The notes beneath the pieces are model-generated. The model saw nothing but the letters and a program-made list of their open reading frames with translations, was not told the DNA's origin and ran no database searches. Source: Caldicellulosiruptor hydrothermalis 108 (GTDB taxonomy: Bacteria > Bacillota > Thermoanaerobacteria > Caldicellulosiruptorales > Caldicellulosiruptoraceae). Taken from it: a stretch of 64,000 nt of DNA. Shown piece by piece: positions 23,498-33,400 of this stretch. A program made the translations under genes and the position numbers. How positions within the stretch are numbered: position 1 is the first letter of the stretch; each line of letters begins with the position of its first letter. The stretch covers positions 836,001 to 900,000 of the forward strand of contig NC_014652.1 of NCBI RefSeq assembly GCF_000166355.1, read 5' to 3'.

Positions 23498-25666
23498 TTG
23501 AGCGACAAATTAAATGAGCTGATAGAAAGAGTAAAAAAATACGCGTCAGAAGAGGATATAAATCTTATCAAAAAAGCATTTGATTTTGCGCAAAAGTATC
23601 ATGATGGGCAGGCGAGAAACTCTGGCGAGCCATATATAGTGCATCCTCTCGAGGTTGCACTGATTTTGGCAGATTTAGAGCTTGACATTGCATCAATTGT
23701 TGCTGGACTATTGCATGATGTTGTGGAGGATACTTCTGCGTCTTTAGAAGATGTAGAGAGGGAGTTTGGAAAAGAGATAGCCGATCTTGTGGATGGTGTC
23801 ACAAAACTTGGCAAGCTTGAATTTACCAGTAAGCTTGAAAGACAGGCAGAAAACTACCGCAAGATGCTTATTGCAATGGCAAAGGATATAAGGGTCATTT
23901 TGATAAAACTTGCAGACAGGCTCCACAATATGCGAACCCTCAAGTACCTTCCTCCTGAAAAACAGAGACAAAAAGCTCAGGAAACAATTGACATATATGC
24001 TCCGCTTGCCCACAGACTTGGAATTTCAAAGATAAAGTGGGAGCTTGAAGATTTGTCCCTGCGCTATCTTGACCCTGAAGGCTATTATGATCTTGTTGAA
24101 AAGATTGCAAAAAAGAGGGTAGAAAGGGAAGAGTATATAAAGAAAATTATTTCGCTTATCTCAGAAAAACTCAAAGAGGCAAACATTGAGGTTGGCCAGA
24201 TAGACGGAAGACCAAAGCATTTTTACAGCATCTACCGTAAGATGAAGCAGCAGGGCAAAACATTAGAAGAAATCTATGACCTGTTTGCCATAAGAATAAT
24301 TGTAAATTCAGTAAAAGACTGTTATGGTGTGCTTGGAATTATCCACACACTGTTCAAGCCTATGCCGGGCAGGTTTAAAGACTATATTGCAATGCCAAAA
24401 CCGAACATGTACCAGTCGCTTCACACAACTGTGATAGGACCTGAAGGTGAGCCATTTGAGGTGCAGATAAGAACATTTGACATGCACAGGACAGCCGAGT
24501 ATGGTATTGCTGCGCACTGGAAGTACAAAGAGGGAAGGATAAAATCAACTGATGAGGATGAGAAGTTTGCATGGCTGAGAGAGCTTTTGGAGTGGCAGAA
24601 AGAGCTGAAAGACGCAAAAGAGTTTATGGAGTCTTTGAAGATAAACCTGTTTTCTGACGAGGTGTTTGTATTTACTCCAAAAGGAGATGTGATAAGCCTG
24701 CCACAGGGTTCAACGCCGATAGACTTTGCATATGCAATTCACAGTGAGATAGGCAACAAGATGGCAGGTGCTAAGGTAAACGGCAAGCTTGTCCCCATTG
24801 ATTATGAGCTCAAAAATGGTGATATTGTCGAGATTATTACATCGCCGAACGTCCATGGTCCAAGCCAGGACTGGCTCAAGATTGTCAAGAGTCCTCAAGC
24901 AAAGAGCAAGATAAACGCATGGTTTAAAAAAGAGAGAAAAGAAGAGAATATTCAAAAAGGCAAAGACATATTGGAAAAGGAGCTCAAAAAACTAAATCTA
25001 CCTTTACAATTTGCTCTAAAAGAGGATGTGCTGCAGACAGTTTCGCAAAGATATGGCTACAGAACACCGGAAGACATGTTTGCTGCACTTGGGTATGGTG
25101 GTATTACACCAACTAAGGTGGCTCTGAGGATAAAAGAGGAGATAAAGAAATACATCAAAGAAGATGAGCAAAAAGAACTTCAGATTGAAAAACCAAAGCC
25201 TGCGAAGGCTTCTTCAAATAACGGAATACTTGTAAAAGGTGTTGAAAATGTTCTTGTGAGGTTTGCAAAATGTTGCAACCCGGTACCTGGCGATGAAGTG
25301 ATAGGATACATCACGAGGGGAAGAGGCGTTTCAATCCACAGGCGTGACTGTCCAAATGTTGAGCAGTATTTAAAAGAGCCAGAGAGGATTGTTGAGGCTG
25401 AATGGAATGTGACAAAAGATGCAAAGTTTGACGCTACAATCAACGTTCTTGCAAACGACAGGACAGGAATACTGATGGACATAACAAACTTGCTTGGTGA
25501 GAACAAGATTTCAGTGAAGGCTATACAGGGAAGGACCACACGAGACAGGATTGCCAATATCAATCTTACTGTAGAAATAAGCTCAACGGAGCAGCTTGAG
25601 AAGATTATAAGAAAGCTGAGAAAGATTGACAGTGTATTTGACGTTCAGCGTGTAAAAGGAGGCTAA
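23498..25666 (+). CDS. relA: bifunctional (p)ppGpp synthetase/hydrolase
   Basis: 722 residues, the long RSH type controlling the stringent response. The N-terminal HD hydrolase domain carries GLLHDVVEDT (~72) and KLADRLHNMRTL (~137). The synthetase domain has GRFKDYIAMPKPNMYQSLHT (~296). Then come the TGS domain (~395-455, VFTPKGDVISLPQGSTPIDF) and a C-terminal ACT (~650-720, DRTGILMDITNLLGENKISV). Both active sites look intact. Start TTG 23498 is preceded by GAGGTGAAAT. Its stop lies 7 bp before dtd. Confidence 0.96.
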   Translation: MSDKLNELIERVKKYASEEDINLIKKAFDFAQKYHDGQARNSGEPYIVHPLEVALILADLELDIASIVAGLLHDVVEDTSASLEDVEREFGKEIADLVDGVTKLGKLEFTSKLERQAENYRKMLIAMAKDIRVILIKLADRLHNMRTLKYLPPEKQRQKAQETIDIYAPLAHRLGISKIKWELEDLSLRYLDPEGYYDLVEKIAKKRVEREEYIKKIISLISEKLKEANIEVGQIDGRPKHFYSIYRKMKQQGKTLEEIYDLFAIRIIVNSVKDCYGVLGIIHTLFKPMPGRFKDYIAMPKPNMYQSLHTTVIGPEGEPFEVQIRTFDMHRTAEYGIAAHWKYKEGRIKSTDEDEKFAWLRELLEWQKELKDAKEFMESLKINLFSDEVFVFTPKGDVISLPQGSTPIDFAYAIHSEIGNKMAGAKVNGKLVPIDYELKNGDIVEIITSPNVHGPSQDWLKIVKSPQAKSKINAWFKKERKEENIQKGKDILEKELKKLNLPLQFALKEDVLQTVSQRYGYRTPEDMFAALGYGGITPTKVALRIKEEIKKYIKEDEQKELQIEKPKPAKASSNNGILVKGVENVLVRFAKCCNPVPGDEVIGYITRGRGVSIHRRDCPNVEQYLKEPERIVEAEWNVTKDAKFDATINVLANDRTGILMDITNLLGENKISVKAIQGRTTRDRIANINLTVEISSTEQLEKIIRKLRKIDSVFDVQRVKGG

Positions 25667-25672
25667 AAGACT

Positions 25673-26122
25673 TTGAGGGCTGTTGTTCAAAGGGTGAAAG
25701 AGGCTTTTGTTGTTGTTGACGGCAAAGAGGTTGGAAGAATCCAAAAAGGTCTTTGCGTGCTTGTTGGGGTTGCACAGGATGATACAGAAGAGGATGCTGA
25801 TTATCTTTGTGAAAAGGTTGTAAACCTTAGAATATTTGAAGATGAAAATTCAAAGTTCAATCTTTCTCTTTTGGATGTAGGTGGCGAGGTTTTGGTTGTC
25901 TCAAACTTTACAGTTATGGGCGATGCAAGAAAAGGAAGAAGACCGAACTTCATGTTTGCCGCAGAAAAAGAAAAGGCAGAGAAGCTGTATAGCTACTTTG
26001 TTGAAAGGCTTAAACAAAAGGTTAGAAAGGTTGAATGCGGAGTTTTTCAGGCGCACATGGAGGTAAACATTGTAAATGACGGGCCTGTGACAGTTTTGCT
26101 TGACAGCAAGAAGGTTTTCTGA
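25673..26122 (+). CDS. dtd: D-aminoacyl-tRNA deacylase
   Basis: 149 residues. Dtd removes D-amino acids from mischarged tRNAs. It starts [17 protein letters not shown], has [20 protein letters not shown], the active-site strand [19 protein letters not shown] (SNFTV instead of the commoner SQFTL) and the cross-subunit motif [14 protein letters not shown] 25673 is the start, 10 nt behind AAAGGAGG. Coupled to relA by spacing. Confidence 0.95.
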   Translation: MRAVVQRVKEAFVVVDGKEVGRIQKGLCVLVGVAQDDTEEDADYLCEKVVNLRIFEDENSKFNLSLLDVGGEVLVVSNFTVMGDARKGRRPNFMFAAEKEKAEKLYSYFVERLKQKVRKVECGVFQAHMEVNIVNDGPVTVLLDSKKVF

Positions 26123-26160
26123 ACAGGTTTTTTGAAAAAGTAGAGGGGGTAAAGAGTTTG

Positions 26161-26757
26161 ATGTTTTTTAAATGCATTGAAGTTGGGGATGTTGTGACAA
26201 ACTGCTATGTTTTTGGCAAAAAAGAGGTTGTCATAATTGACCCGGGAGATGATGCAACAAAGATTGAGAGTGTTATTGTGGAAAATGGTCTTGTGCCAAG
26301 AGCCATACTTTTGACGCACGGACATTTTGACCATTTTATGGGTTGCAGCTATCTAAAACAGAGGTTCAAACTGCCGGTTTATGCGCACAAGGCCGAAAAA
26401 GAGATCTTGTCAAATCCAGCATATAACCTGTCGTATCTGATTGGTTCAGAAATAAAGATAACCTGTGATGGATATTTTGAAGATGGAGATGTATTCGAAT
26501 TTGCTGATTTTTCGTTAAAGGTTTTATACACACCCGGGCACACACCTGGTTCGAGCTGTTTTTTGTATGATAACATTTTGTTTTCGGGCGACACGCTGTT
26601 CAAAGACTCTTTTGGCAGGTGTGACCTTCCGTTTGGGAATGAAGATAAGTTGTTTGAGTCGATAAAAGAAAAGCTTTTGGTTCTTCCCAAAACGACAAAA
26701 GTGTATCCAGGGCACGGTGTGCCAACTACTATTGGTGATGAGCTTAAAAACTTTTAA
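26161..26757 (+). CDS. MBL-fold hydrolase (glyoxalase II-like)
   Basis: 199 residues of the metallo-beta-lactamase fold, glyoxalase II-like subfamily. It has the metal motif LLTHGHFDHFMG (HxHxDH, ~45-56), LYTPGHTPGSSCF (~125), LFSGDTLF and VYPGHGVPTTIG at the end. It is shorter than true glyoxalase II and lacks its C-terminal helical domain, like the many bacterial YcbL-type proteins, so the substrate is uncertain. It is the last gene of apt-relA-dtd-mbl and is followed by a terminator. Confidence 0.88.
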   Translation: MFFKCIEVGDVVTNCYVFGKKEVVIIDPGDDATKIESVIVENGLVPRAILLTHGHFDHFMGCSYLKQRFKLPVYAHKAEKEILSNPAYNLSYLIGSEIKITCDGYFEDGDVFEFADFSLKVLYTPGHTPGSSCFLYDNILFSGDTLFKDSFGRCDLPFGNEDKLFESIKEKLLVLPKTTKVYPGHGVPTTIGDELKNF

Positions 26758-26771
26758 TAAATACATTGCTG

Positions 26772-26804
26772 ACTTATAGCACAAAATAATGCTATAAGTT
26801 TTTT
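26772..26804 (+). terminator. terminator of the apt-relA-dtd-mbl unit
   Basis: ACTTATAGCA pairs with TGCTATAAGT, followed by TTTTTT. Confidence 0.8.
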
Positions 26805-26851
26805 ATTTTATTTAGACTAAATATATCTTTGCAAAAGGGGTAGAGCACAGT

Positions 26852-28267
26852 TTGAGAATAACATATTTTTCAAACAGCCAAAAGTTTTTGTATGATTTTC
26901 AACACATAATAAGAGCATTCTATCCAGGTGTGCAGGTAAAGTTTGGTCATGGTGGAGACATTCATTTTGAGGCGTATTTTGAAGAAATGAAAGTGTTTTT
27001 AAAACTCCAAACGCAGGATAAAACCATTCAAAAAGATTTTATGCTTGTGTGTGATGAACACGAGTCAAAAAGGATATTTGGTAGGAACCTTTATGACCTT
27101 TTAAAACAAGAAACAAAAAGAGAGCTTCCCTGGGGGATTTTAACAGGAATAAGACCCACAAAGATTGTGTACCCTTTGCTTGAGCAGGGGCTAAACGACG
27201 AGCAAATTTATAACTTCCTGCAAAAAGAATATTATATCTCTGATAAGAAATCAAAACTTCTTTTAAAGATTGCAAAGAATGAAATGAACATTTTAAGTAA
27301 ACTTGAGCCTTCTTCGGCTTGTTTGTACATAGGTATTCCAATATGCCCTACCAGGTGTCTTTACTGTTCTTTTTCCTGCCACGAGATGACAAGGCAGGTA
27401 AAAAGTTTAATAGGAATGTATACAGATAGCCTCATTTGTGAATTTGAAAAGACATATCAAAAGATAGAGGAAAACAAAAACAGAATTGTTGCAGTCTATT
27501 TTGGCGGTGGAAGTCCTGCAGTGTTGGGCATAGAGAATATAAAAAAGATTTTCACAAATCTATTTGAGAATCTTGAAAAAGACTATATTCGAGAGATCAC
27601 ATTTGAGGCAGGAAGACCCGATACAATTGACGAAAAACTTTTGCAATATCTAGCAGAGATTAACCAAGATTTGAATGTCAGGCTTTGTATAAACCCTCAA
27701 ACTTCGAACGACAACACTTTGAAGATAATAGGTAGAAACCACACGTTTGAGGACATAAAAAGGGCATTTGCGCAAGCTTACGAATATGGATTTAAAAATA
27801 TAAACAGTGATGTGATATTAGGGCTTCCTGGTGAGGGTGAGAATGATTATAAAAAGACAATTGAGGATGTTTTAAAGCTTTTTCCTGCTTCAATTACCAT
27901 TCACACACTTTCCATAAAAAGGGCAAGCCTTTTGAGATTCAAATGGAATGAATATGAGTTTATGGATGAGGAGACTGTAAATAGCCTTCTTGATTGGACA
28001 CAATATATCTTGGAGGAGCACGGCTACATTCCATACTACATGTACAGGCAGAAAAATATGATAGGAAACTTTGAAAATGTTGGATACTGCAAAAGAGGGT
28101 TTGAAGGGCTTTACAATGTGATGATAATGCAGGAAAAGCACAATATCTATGCATGTGGTGCAAAAGCTGTATCAAAGTTTGTGTATGAAGGCGACAGGAT
28201 TGAAAGGGTTTTTAATCCTGCTGACATAAAGCTCTACATTTCAAGGATACTGAATGTTGATGTTTGA
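26852..28267 (+). CDS. hemZ: coproporphyrinogen dehydrogenase-like radical SAM protein HemZ
   Basis: 471 residues with a ~150-residue N-terminal extension (RELPWGILTGIRPTKIVYPL is characteristic of HemZ) before the radical SAM core. The cluster motif CPTRCLYCSFSC (~166) is followed by VAVYFGGGSPAVL and INSDVILGLPGEGENDYKKT. HemZ is a HemN-like protein; whether it really oxidises coproporphyrinogen is unclear in clostridia. TTG 26852 is the start. The 3' end overlaps the following radical SAM gene by 14 nt, so the two are co-expressed. Confidence 0.9.
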   Translation: MRITYFSNSQKFLYDFQHIIRAFYPGVQVKFGHGGDIHFEAYFEEMKVFLKLQTQDKTIQKDFMLVCDEHESKRIFGRNLYDLLKQETKRELPWGILTGIRPTKIVYPLLEQGLNDEQIYNFLQKEYYISDKKSKLLLKIAKNEMNILSKLEPSSACLYIGIPICPTRCLYCSFSCHEMTRQVKSLIGMYTDSLICEFEKTYQKIEENKNRIVAVYFGGGSPAVLGIENIKKIFTNLFENLEKDYIREITFEAGRPDTIDEKLLQYLAEINQDLNVRLCINPQTSNDNTLKIIGRNHTFEDIKRAFAQAYEYGFKNINSDVILGLPGEGENDYKKTIEDVLKLFPASITIHTLSIKRASLLRFKWNEYEFMDEETVNSLLDWTQYILEEHGYIPYYMYRQKNMIGNFENVGYCKRGFEGLYNVMIMQEKHNIYACGAKAVSKFVYEGDRIERVFNPADIKLYISRILNVDV

Positions 28268-29186
28268 AAAGGGGTGGGGCTTTTTGCTTTCCCAACAGCT
28301 TTTAAAAAGCTGCAGCATATGTCCGCGGGAGTGCAGGGTAAATCGGATTGAGGGCGAGACTGGTTTTTGCAAAATTGCAGGTGGTATAAAGGTGTCAAAA
28401 GCCTTTTTGCATTTCTGGGAAGAACCATGTATCTCGGGCAAAAACGGGTCTGGCACAGTATTTTTTTCTGGGTGCAATATGGGATGCGTGTTTTGCCAAA
28501 ATTATGAAATAAGCCAGATGAGGTTTGGAGTGTTCATAGATGTAAATAAACTTGCTACTATCTTTTTGAACCTTCAGTCAAAAGGTGCTCACAATATAAA
28601 CCTTGTGACGCCAACCATTTATGTTCCATATATAATTGAGGCAATTGACATTGCAAGGGGAAAGGGTCTTAGAATTCCCATTGTGTACAACACATCTTCG
28701 TATGAAAAACCAGAGACCATAGAGCTCTTGAGAGGATATGTGGATATATTTTTGCCAGACCTTAAATATTTTGATGATGAAATTGCCAAAAAATATTCCA
28801 ATGCTCCGCGGTATTTTGAATTTGCATCAAAGTCAATATTAAAAATGTTTGAACTTGTTGGAGATGTTGTAACAGAAAATGGTATAATGAAAAAAGGTGT
28901 TATAATTCGCCATTTGGTACTTCCAATGCACACAAATGATTCTATAAAGGTTTTGAGCTGGATAAGAGACAATTTAAAAGGCAAAGTTATGCTGAGTCTT
29001 ATGAGCCAGTATTATCCTATGTACAGATCAAAGGAATTCAAAGAAATTTCAAGAAGAATTACAACAAGAGAATATCAAAAGGTTGTAAACTTTGTGCTGG
29101 AAAATGGTCTTGACTATGGGTACATTCAGGACAAAGAAGCGGCAACAGACAAATACACCCCCGATTTTGACTTAGAAGGCATATGA
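28254..29186 (+). CDS. PflX-type radical SAM protein (COG1313)
   Basis: 310 residues. An N-terminal Cys block (CSICPRECRVNRIEGETGFC, ~20-39) and LHFWEEPCISG precede the radical SAM motif GCNMGCVFCQNYEIS (CX3CX2C, ~74-88). This is the pattern of the PflX family (related to pyruvate-formate-lyase activases but lacking a known substrate). VIRHLVLPMHTNDSIKVLSW and LSLMSQYYPMYR are also family features. ATG 28254 is behind AAGGA and lies within the end of hemZ. No glycyl-radical enzyme gene is nearby, so its target is unknown. Confidence 0.85.
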   Translation: MLMFEKGWGFLLSQQLLKSCSICPRECRVNRIEGETGFCKIAGGIKVSKAFLHFWEEPCISGKNGSGTVFFSGCNMGCVFCQNYEISQMRFGVFIDVNKLATIFLNLQSKGAHNINLVTPTIYVPYIIEAIDIARGKGLRIPIVYNTSSYEKPETIELLRGYVDIFLPDLKYFDDEIAKKYSNAPRYFEFASKSILKMFELVGDVVTENGIMKKGVIIRHLVLPMHTNDSIKVLSWIRDNLKGKVMLSLMSQYYPMYRSKEFKEISRRITTREYQKVVNFVLENGLDYGYIQDKEAATDKYTPDFDLEGI

Positions 29187-29213
29187 AAATTACAAGAGAG
29201 GATGGGCTTCTAA

Positions 29214-30371
29214 ATGATAAAGACACTCATTGTATTTGGAACAAGACCTGAGGCAATAAAGATGGCACCGCTTGTGAAGGAACTACAGAAAGATTCTCAC
29301 TTTGATGTTAAAGTATGTGTCACAGCACAGCACAGACAGATGCTTGACCAGGTACTTGAGATTTTTGATATAAAGCCTGATTATGACCTTGACATAATGA
29401 AATACAACCAAAGCTTATTTTCTATAACTTCTGATGTGCTTTTGAGATTTGAAAAGGTTTTGGAGAAAGAAAGACCAGACATTGTGCTTGTCCATGGCGA
29501 CACAACAACCACATTTGCAGCAGCACTCGCAAGTTTTTATTTTAAAACAAAGATTGGACACGTTGAGGCGGGTTTAAGAACATACAACAAATATTCACCT
29601 TTTCCAGAAGAGATGAACAGAAAGCTCACGGCAGCGCTGTGTGACCTTCATTTTGCGCCCACAAAAAGGGCGAAGTTAAATTTGATGGCAGAAGGTGTAA
29701 AAGAAGAAACCATCTTTGTGACAGGTAACACTGTGATTGATACACTTAAATTTACTGTGAAAGAAGATTATGTGTTTAAGGAAGATAGTCTAAACAATAT
29801 AGATTTTTCAAAGAGGATAATTCTTCTCACTGCTCATAGGAGAGAAAATTTTGGAAAACCGCTTGAGAATATTTTTGAGGCTGTCCTGAAGATTGCAAAT
29901 GAGTTTGACGATGTAGTTTTTGTATACCCTGTACATCTAAATCCAAATGTCAAGGATGTTGCGTACAGGATTTTAAAAGACCATCTAAGGATAAAACTGA
30001 TAAACCCAATTGACGTTGATGATATGCACAACCTCATTGCAAGAAGCTATTTGGTTTTAACAGACTCTGGTGGGCTTCAGGAAGAAGCACCGTCTTTGGG
30101 GAAACCTGTTGTTGTTCTGCGCGACACAACAGAAAGACCAGAAGCTGTTTTAGCAAAGACAGTTATGGTTGCAGGGACACAGAAAGAAAGGATAGCCCAG
30201 ATTGTTACAAAACTTTTAACAGATGAGGAAGAGTATCTTCAGATGGCAAGGGCTGTGAACCCTTACGGCGATGGAGAGGCTTCAAGGAGAATAAAAGAGG
30301 CGCTTTTATATCATTTTGGGGAAAGCAGCAAAGAGCCTGATGAGTTTCGTGGGAGCGACTTGTACGTGTGA
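29214..30371 (+). CDS. wecB: UDP-N-acetylglucosamine 2-epimerase (non-hydrolysing)
   Basis: 385 residues, full length. The enzyme interconverts UDP-GlcNAc and UDP-ManNAc for wall teichoic acid or surface glycan synthesis. It has VFGTRPEAIKMAPLVKEL at the start, VHGDTTTTFAAALASFYF (~93), GHVEAGLRTYNKYSPFPEEM (~116), LTAHRRENFGKPLENIF (~202) and TDSGGLQEEAPSLGKPVVVL (~283). ATG 29214. It directly precedes the genes of large surface proteins, which fits a role in making the wall polymer to which SLH domains bind, an inference from position. Confidence 0.95.
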   Translation: MIKTLIVFGTRPEAIKMAPLVKELQKDSHFDVKVCVTAQHRQMLDQVLEIFDIKPDYDLDIMKYNQSLFSITSDVLLRFEKVLEKERPDIVLVHGDTTTTFAAALASFYFKTKIGHVEAGLRTYNKYSPFPEEMNRKLTAALCDLHFAPTKRAKLNLMAEGVKEETIFVTGNTVIDTLKFTVKEDYVFKEDSLNNIDFSKRIILLTAHRRENFGKPLENIFEAVLKIANEFDDVVFVYPVHLNPNVKDVAYRILKDHLRIKLINPIDVDDMHNLIARSYLVLTDSGGLQEEAPSLGKPVVVLRDTTERPEAVLAKTVMVAGTQKERIAQIVTKLLTDEEEYLQMARAVNPYGDGEASRRIKEALLYHFGESSKEPDEFRGSDLYV

Positions 30372-30456
30372 AAATGTGCTTTAAAAATGTCATTCTGTTG
30401 CCGATTATATCTTTGAAAAGCCCAAATTTTAAGTGCATTTTAAGGTGGGATAAAAA

Positions 30457-33400
30457 ATGTTTAAAAACATAAAAAGAATGGCTTCTATTGTAATTTTGAT
30501 TTCATTTTTATTTTCCAATTTTAACCTTCAATTATTTTCACAAACCCTTTCAACCTCTTTGAATATAACCGTGCAAAGAGATAATAGTGGAGTTTATAAA
30601 ATAACAAGAAATTCTATTTCTATAATATGGAATACCATTGAAGATGCAGTACAATATGAAGTCTACGCAGCGTCTTCAAATTCCCAGGTAGATTTTCAAA
30701 CGGTAACCCAGAATACATACTGCGATATAACAGGGCTCAAAAGCGCGACAGTGTATAAAATAACTATAAATGCTATAGGCAATGATAACCAAATTATAAC
30801 CTCACAATCAATTTATGTTATAACAGAGTTTAAGCTTTATGCTCAGCCAGAACCAGACCCGGAAAAAGAAGAGGATGTTCCACTTGGCTCTGGTGGAGAA
30901 CATCCAAGACTTTTAATAACCTTTAACAAAATCAATGTATCGGATGATTTTCAACCAGACATTGGTTTTAGGGGTTACAACGTTTTTGTAGGAAAAAGCC
31001 AAACAGCATCAGATGCTAATCAGTATTATGTTGATAGTAGTACAAATGAGATTTACAAGTATCAAAAGGAAAACAATATTACAATTCCTATAAAGCTTTA
31101 TAAAGACGGTGTTCAGCAGTTTGCGCAGGAAATCAACCAAACAGTAAGTATGACAGTGTATGACAAGTATGATGGAATTGACACATTTGAACTTGTGCCA
31201 GGTACGATGTATTACATCCTTATGAACCCGAAAATGGATAGTACAAAAGTGATTTACAAGCCTCTTACAAACATTGCATGTCCAACGCTTATACAGGTCA
31301 GTGCTGCAAAGATAGGTGAGATAGAAAAAGATGGAAAGACTTTGGCTTTAGTGAGAGTGCAATGGCGTGGTGTTGACCCTGGAAACTACAAACAGGATGA
31401 GATAAAGTATCGGGCATATTATGCGACAAGCGCGAATGAGCTTCCGAGGGACAATCTTCCACCACAAAACATATTTGCAACAACCTCATATAACCAGAAC
31501 GAAGCATACATTCCCGGTCTTTCTATGACGACAAAGTACTATTACATAAGAGTAGAAGCCGTTTTTGCAGATGGCACCAGAATTCCTTCTGCGCTTATAA
31601 AGGTTTCTGTGACAGAGCTTGGTGATATCCCACCAACACCTAAAAACTGCAGAGCTGAAACTATTTCGCAGACAGAAATAGAGGTTTCGTTCGACAAACC
31701 CGTTTCAGACGACTCAAGTTATGTATATCAGATTTGGATTTCAACAGAATATAAAGATGTCCTTGACTCAAGTGGAAATCCTACTGTGTACAAGCTTGTT
31801 TACAGTACTTCTTCGTATAATCCAAACACAGATGGTCTTTTGCCAAGTGATTTAATTTTAGATGGCACAAGGTATAGATATAAAATATCAAATCTTCTAC
31901 CGAACACTGTTTATTATTTCAAGATTAGAGTAATAAACACTGCTAACCAGAAAAAATCTGACTTTTCGCTTGTATTTGTTGGGACAACAAAACCTGTTGC
32001 CGTTTTAAACGTGCCGCCTGTGGATGACAATTTTGTAAGACAGATTGTGACTTCTGAGACAGGTATAAGGATTTATGTGTATCAGGACGACCTGCTCTCA
32101 AAAGTTAATCAGGCTGTAGTGGATTATGTGTCGCAATCAGCTTACTTTTCTGGAAACTTGACAGTTTCTGAAAAGGTATACTATCAGGTATATGTTTGTG
32201 AGTCATCTTGGGATGAAAAGAATGTAAAGATTTACTTTGAGCTGCCATCTGAAAGTATATCTAATTATATTGATATATCAAATCTTAAAAACAATACTCC
32301 TTACTATATAAGATTTAAAGTAAGAGTTTATCTTGACAAAGACTATCTTTCAGAATTTAGCAAGGCATATGTTGCTTTGACAAAACCTCAACAGGTGCCA
32401 CCTACTATTTCACAGCCAGAGATACCTAAAAATTTCATGATTGCACCTGAGGATGATGCAGTAACACAGACCTCTGTGAAGCTCAGATGGGATACAAAAC
32501 CGGGTCAGTCATATGTCATTTTGCAAACTTCAAGAGCGTTAGAGAGCAATAACCTCAGCATAGATGAGGTCAAGGATTACTTTGTCAAAATGCTCAGGCA
32601 AAAGGTTGAAATCTACAGGCAGGTATCTGATTCAACTTTTGTAGTCGAGCAGGTTGTGTATGACGTATATTCGCAAAATTCTCCTGTTGGTGCAAAGATA
32701 TATATTGATGTCACAACTCCGGTGACATTTAAAAACCTTGCTCCGAACACACTATACTATTTTTCTATAAAAGCTATAGAAAATGGCAAAGAGTCGCTTT
32801 GGGGAAGCATTGCCGTGACAACATCATCAATTGAAAAGCCTGAAAATTTGATGGTAATATCAAGAGATTCGAGTGGTCATGGACTTACAATTCAATGGAA
32901 CGGCAATCCAAATTATGGTTATCAGATTTTTGTAAGACAAGAAAATAGCACTGTGTACAGTTTGGTATATTCTGGTTCAATTTCGCCAGCTTCTATAGTG
33001 TCATCAAAAATTGCTGTATATAAATATTACATTGGGAATTTAAGTTCGAATACCTTGTACTACATCAGAGTAAGAAGCATTCATATTCCGACTGGGAAGG
33101 TTTCAATTTTTGCAGAGGTTTTAGCGCGAACAGTTTTTAACCAGAGCGACTTTGAAAATCAGCAGCAAAAGCTCAAAGAAGAAGAACAAAACAGAATAAG
33201 GGATATACAAAATCAGAAACAGGTTGCTATTGTACTTGAAAATAGCTCTGATAAGTATTATCTTTACATCAATGACCAGAACGCTTTGGATGAGATACAG
33301 CGTACAAATTCGAACGAGTTTGTCATAGACTTTACAAAAGCTCTTTACTCTTCTGCTAAAGGGCAGGTTTTGTTCTCATACAAGGTAGCAGATGCACTTG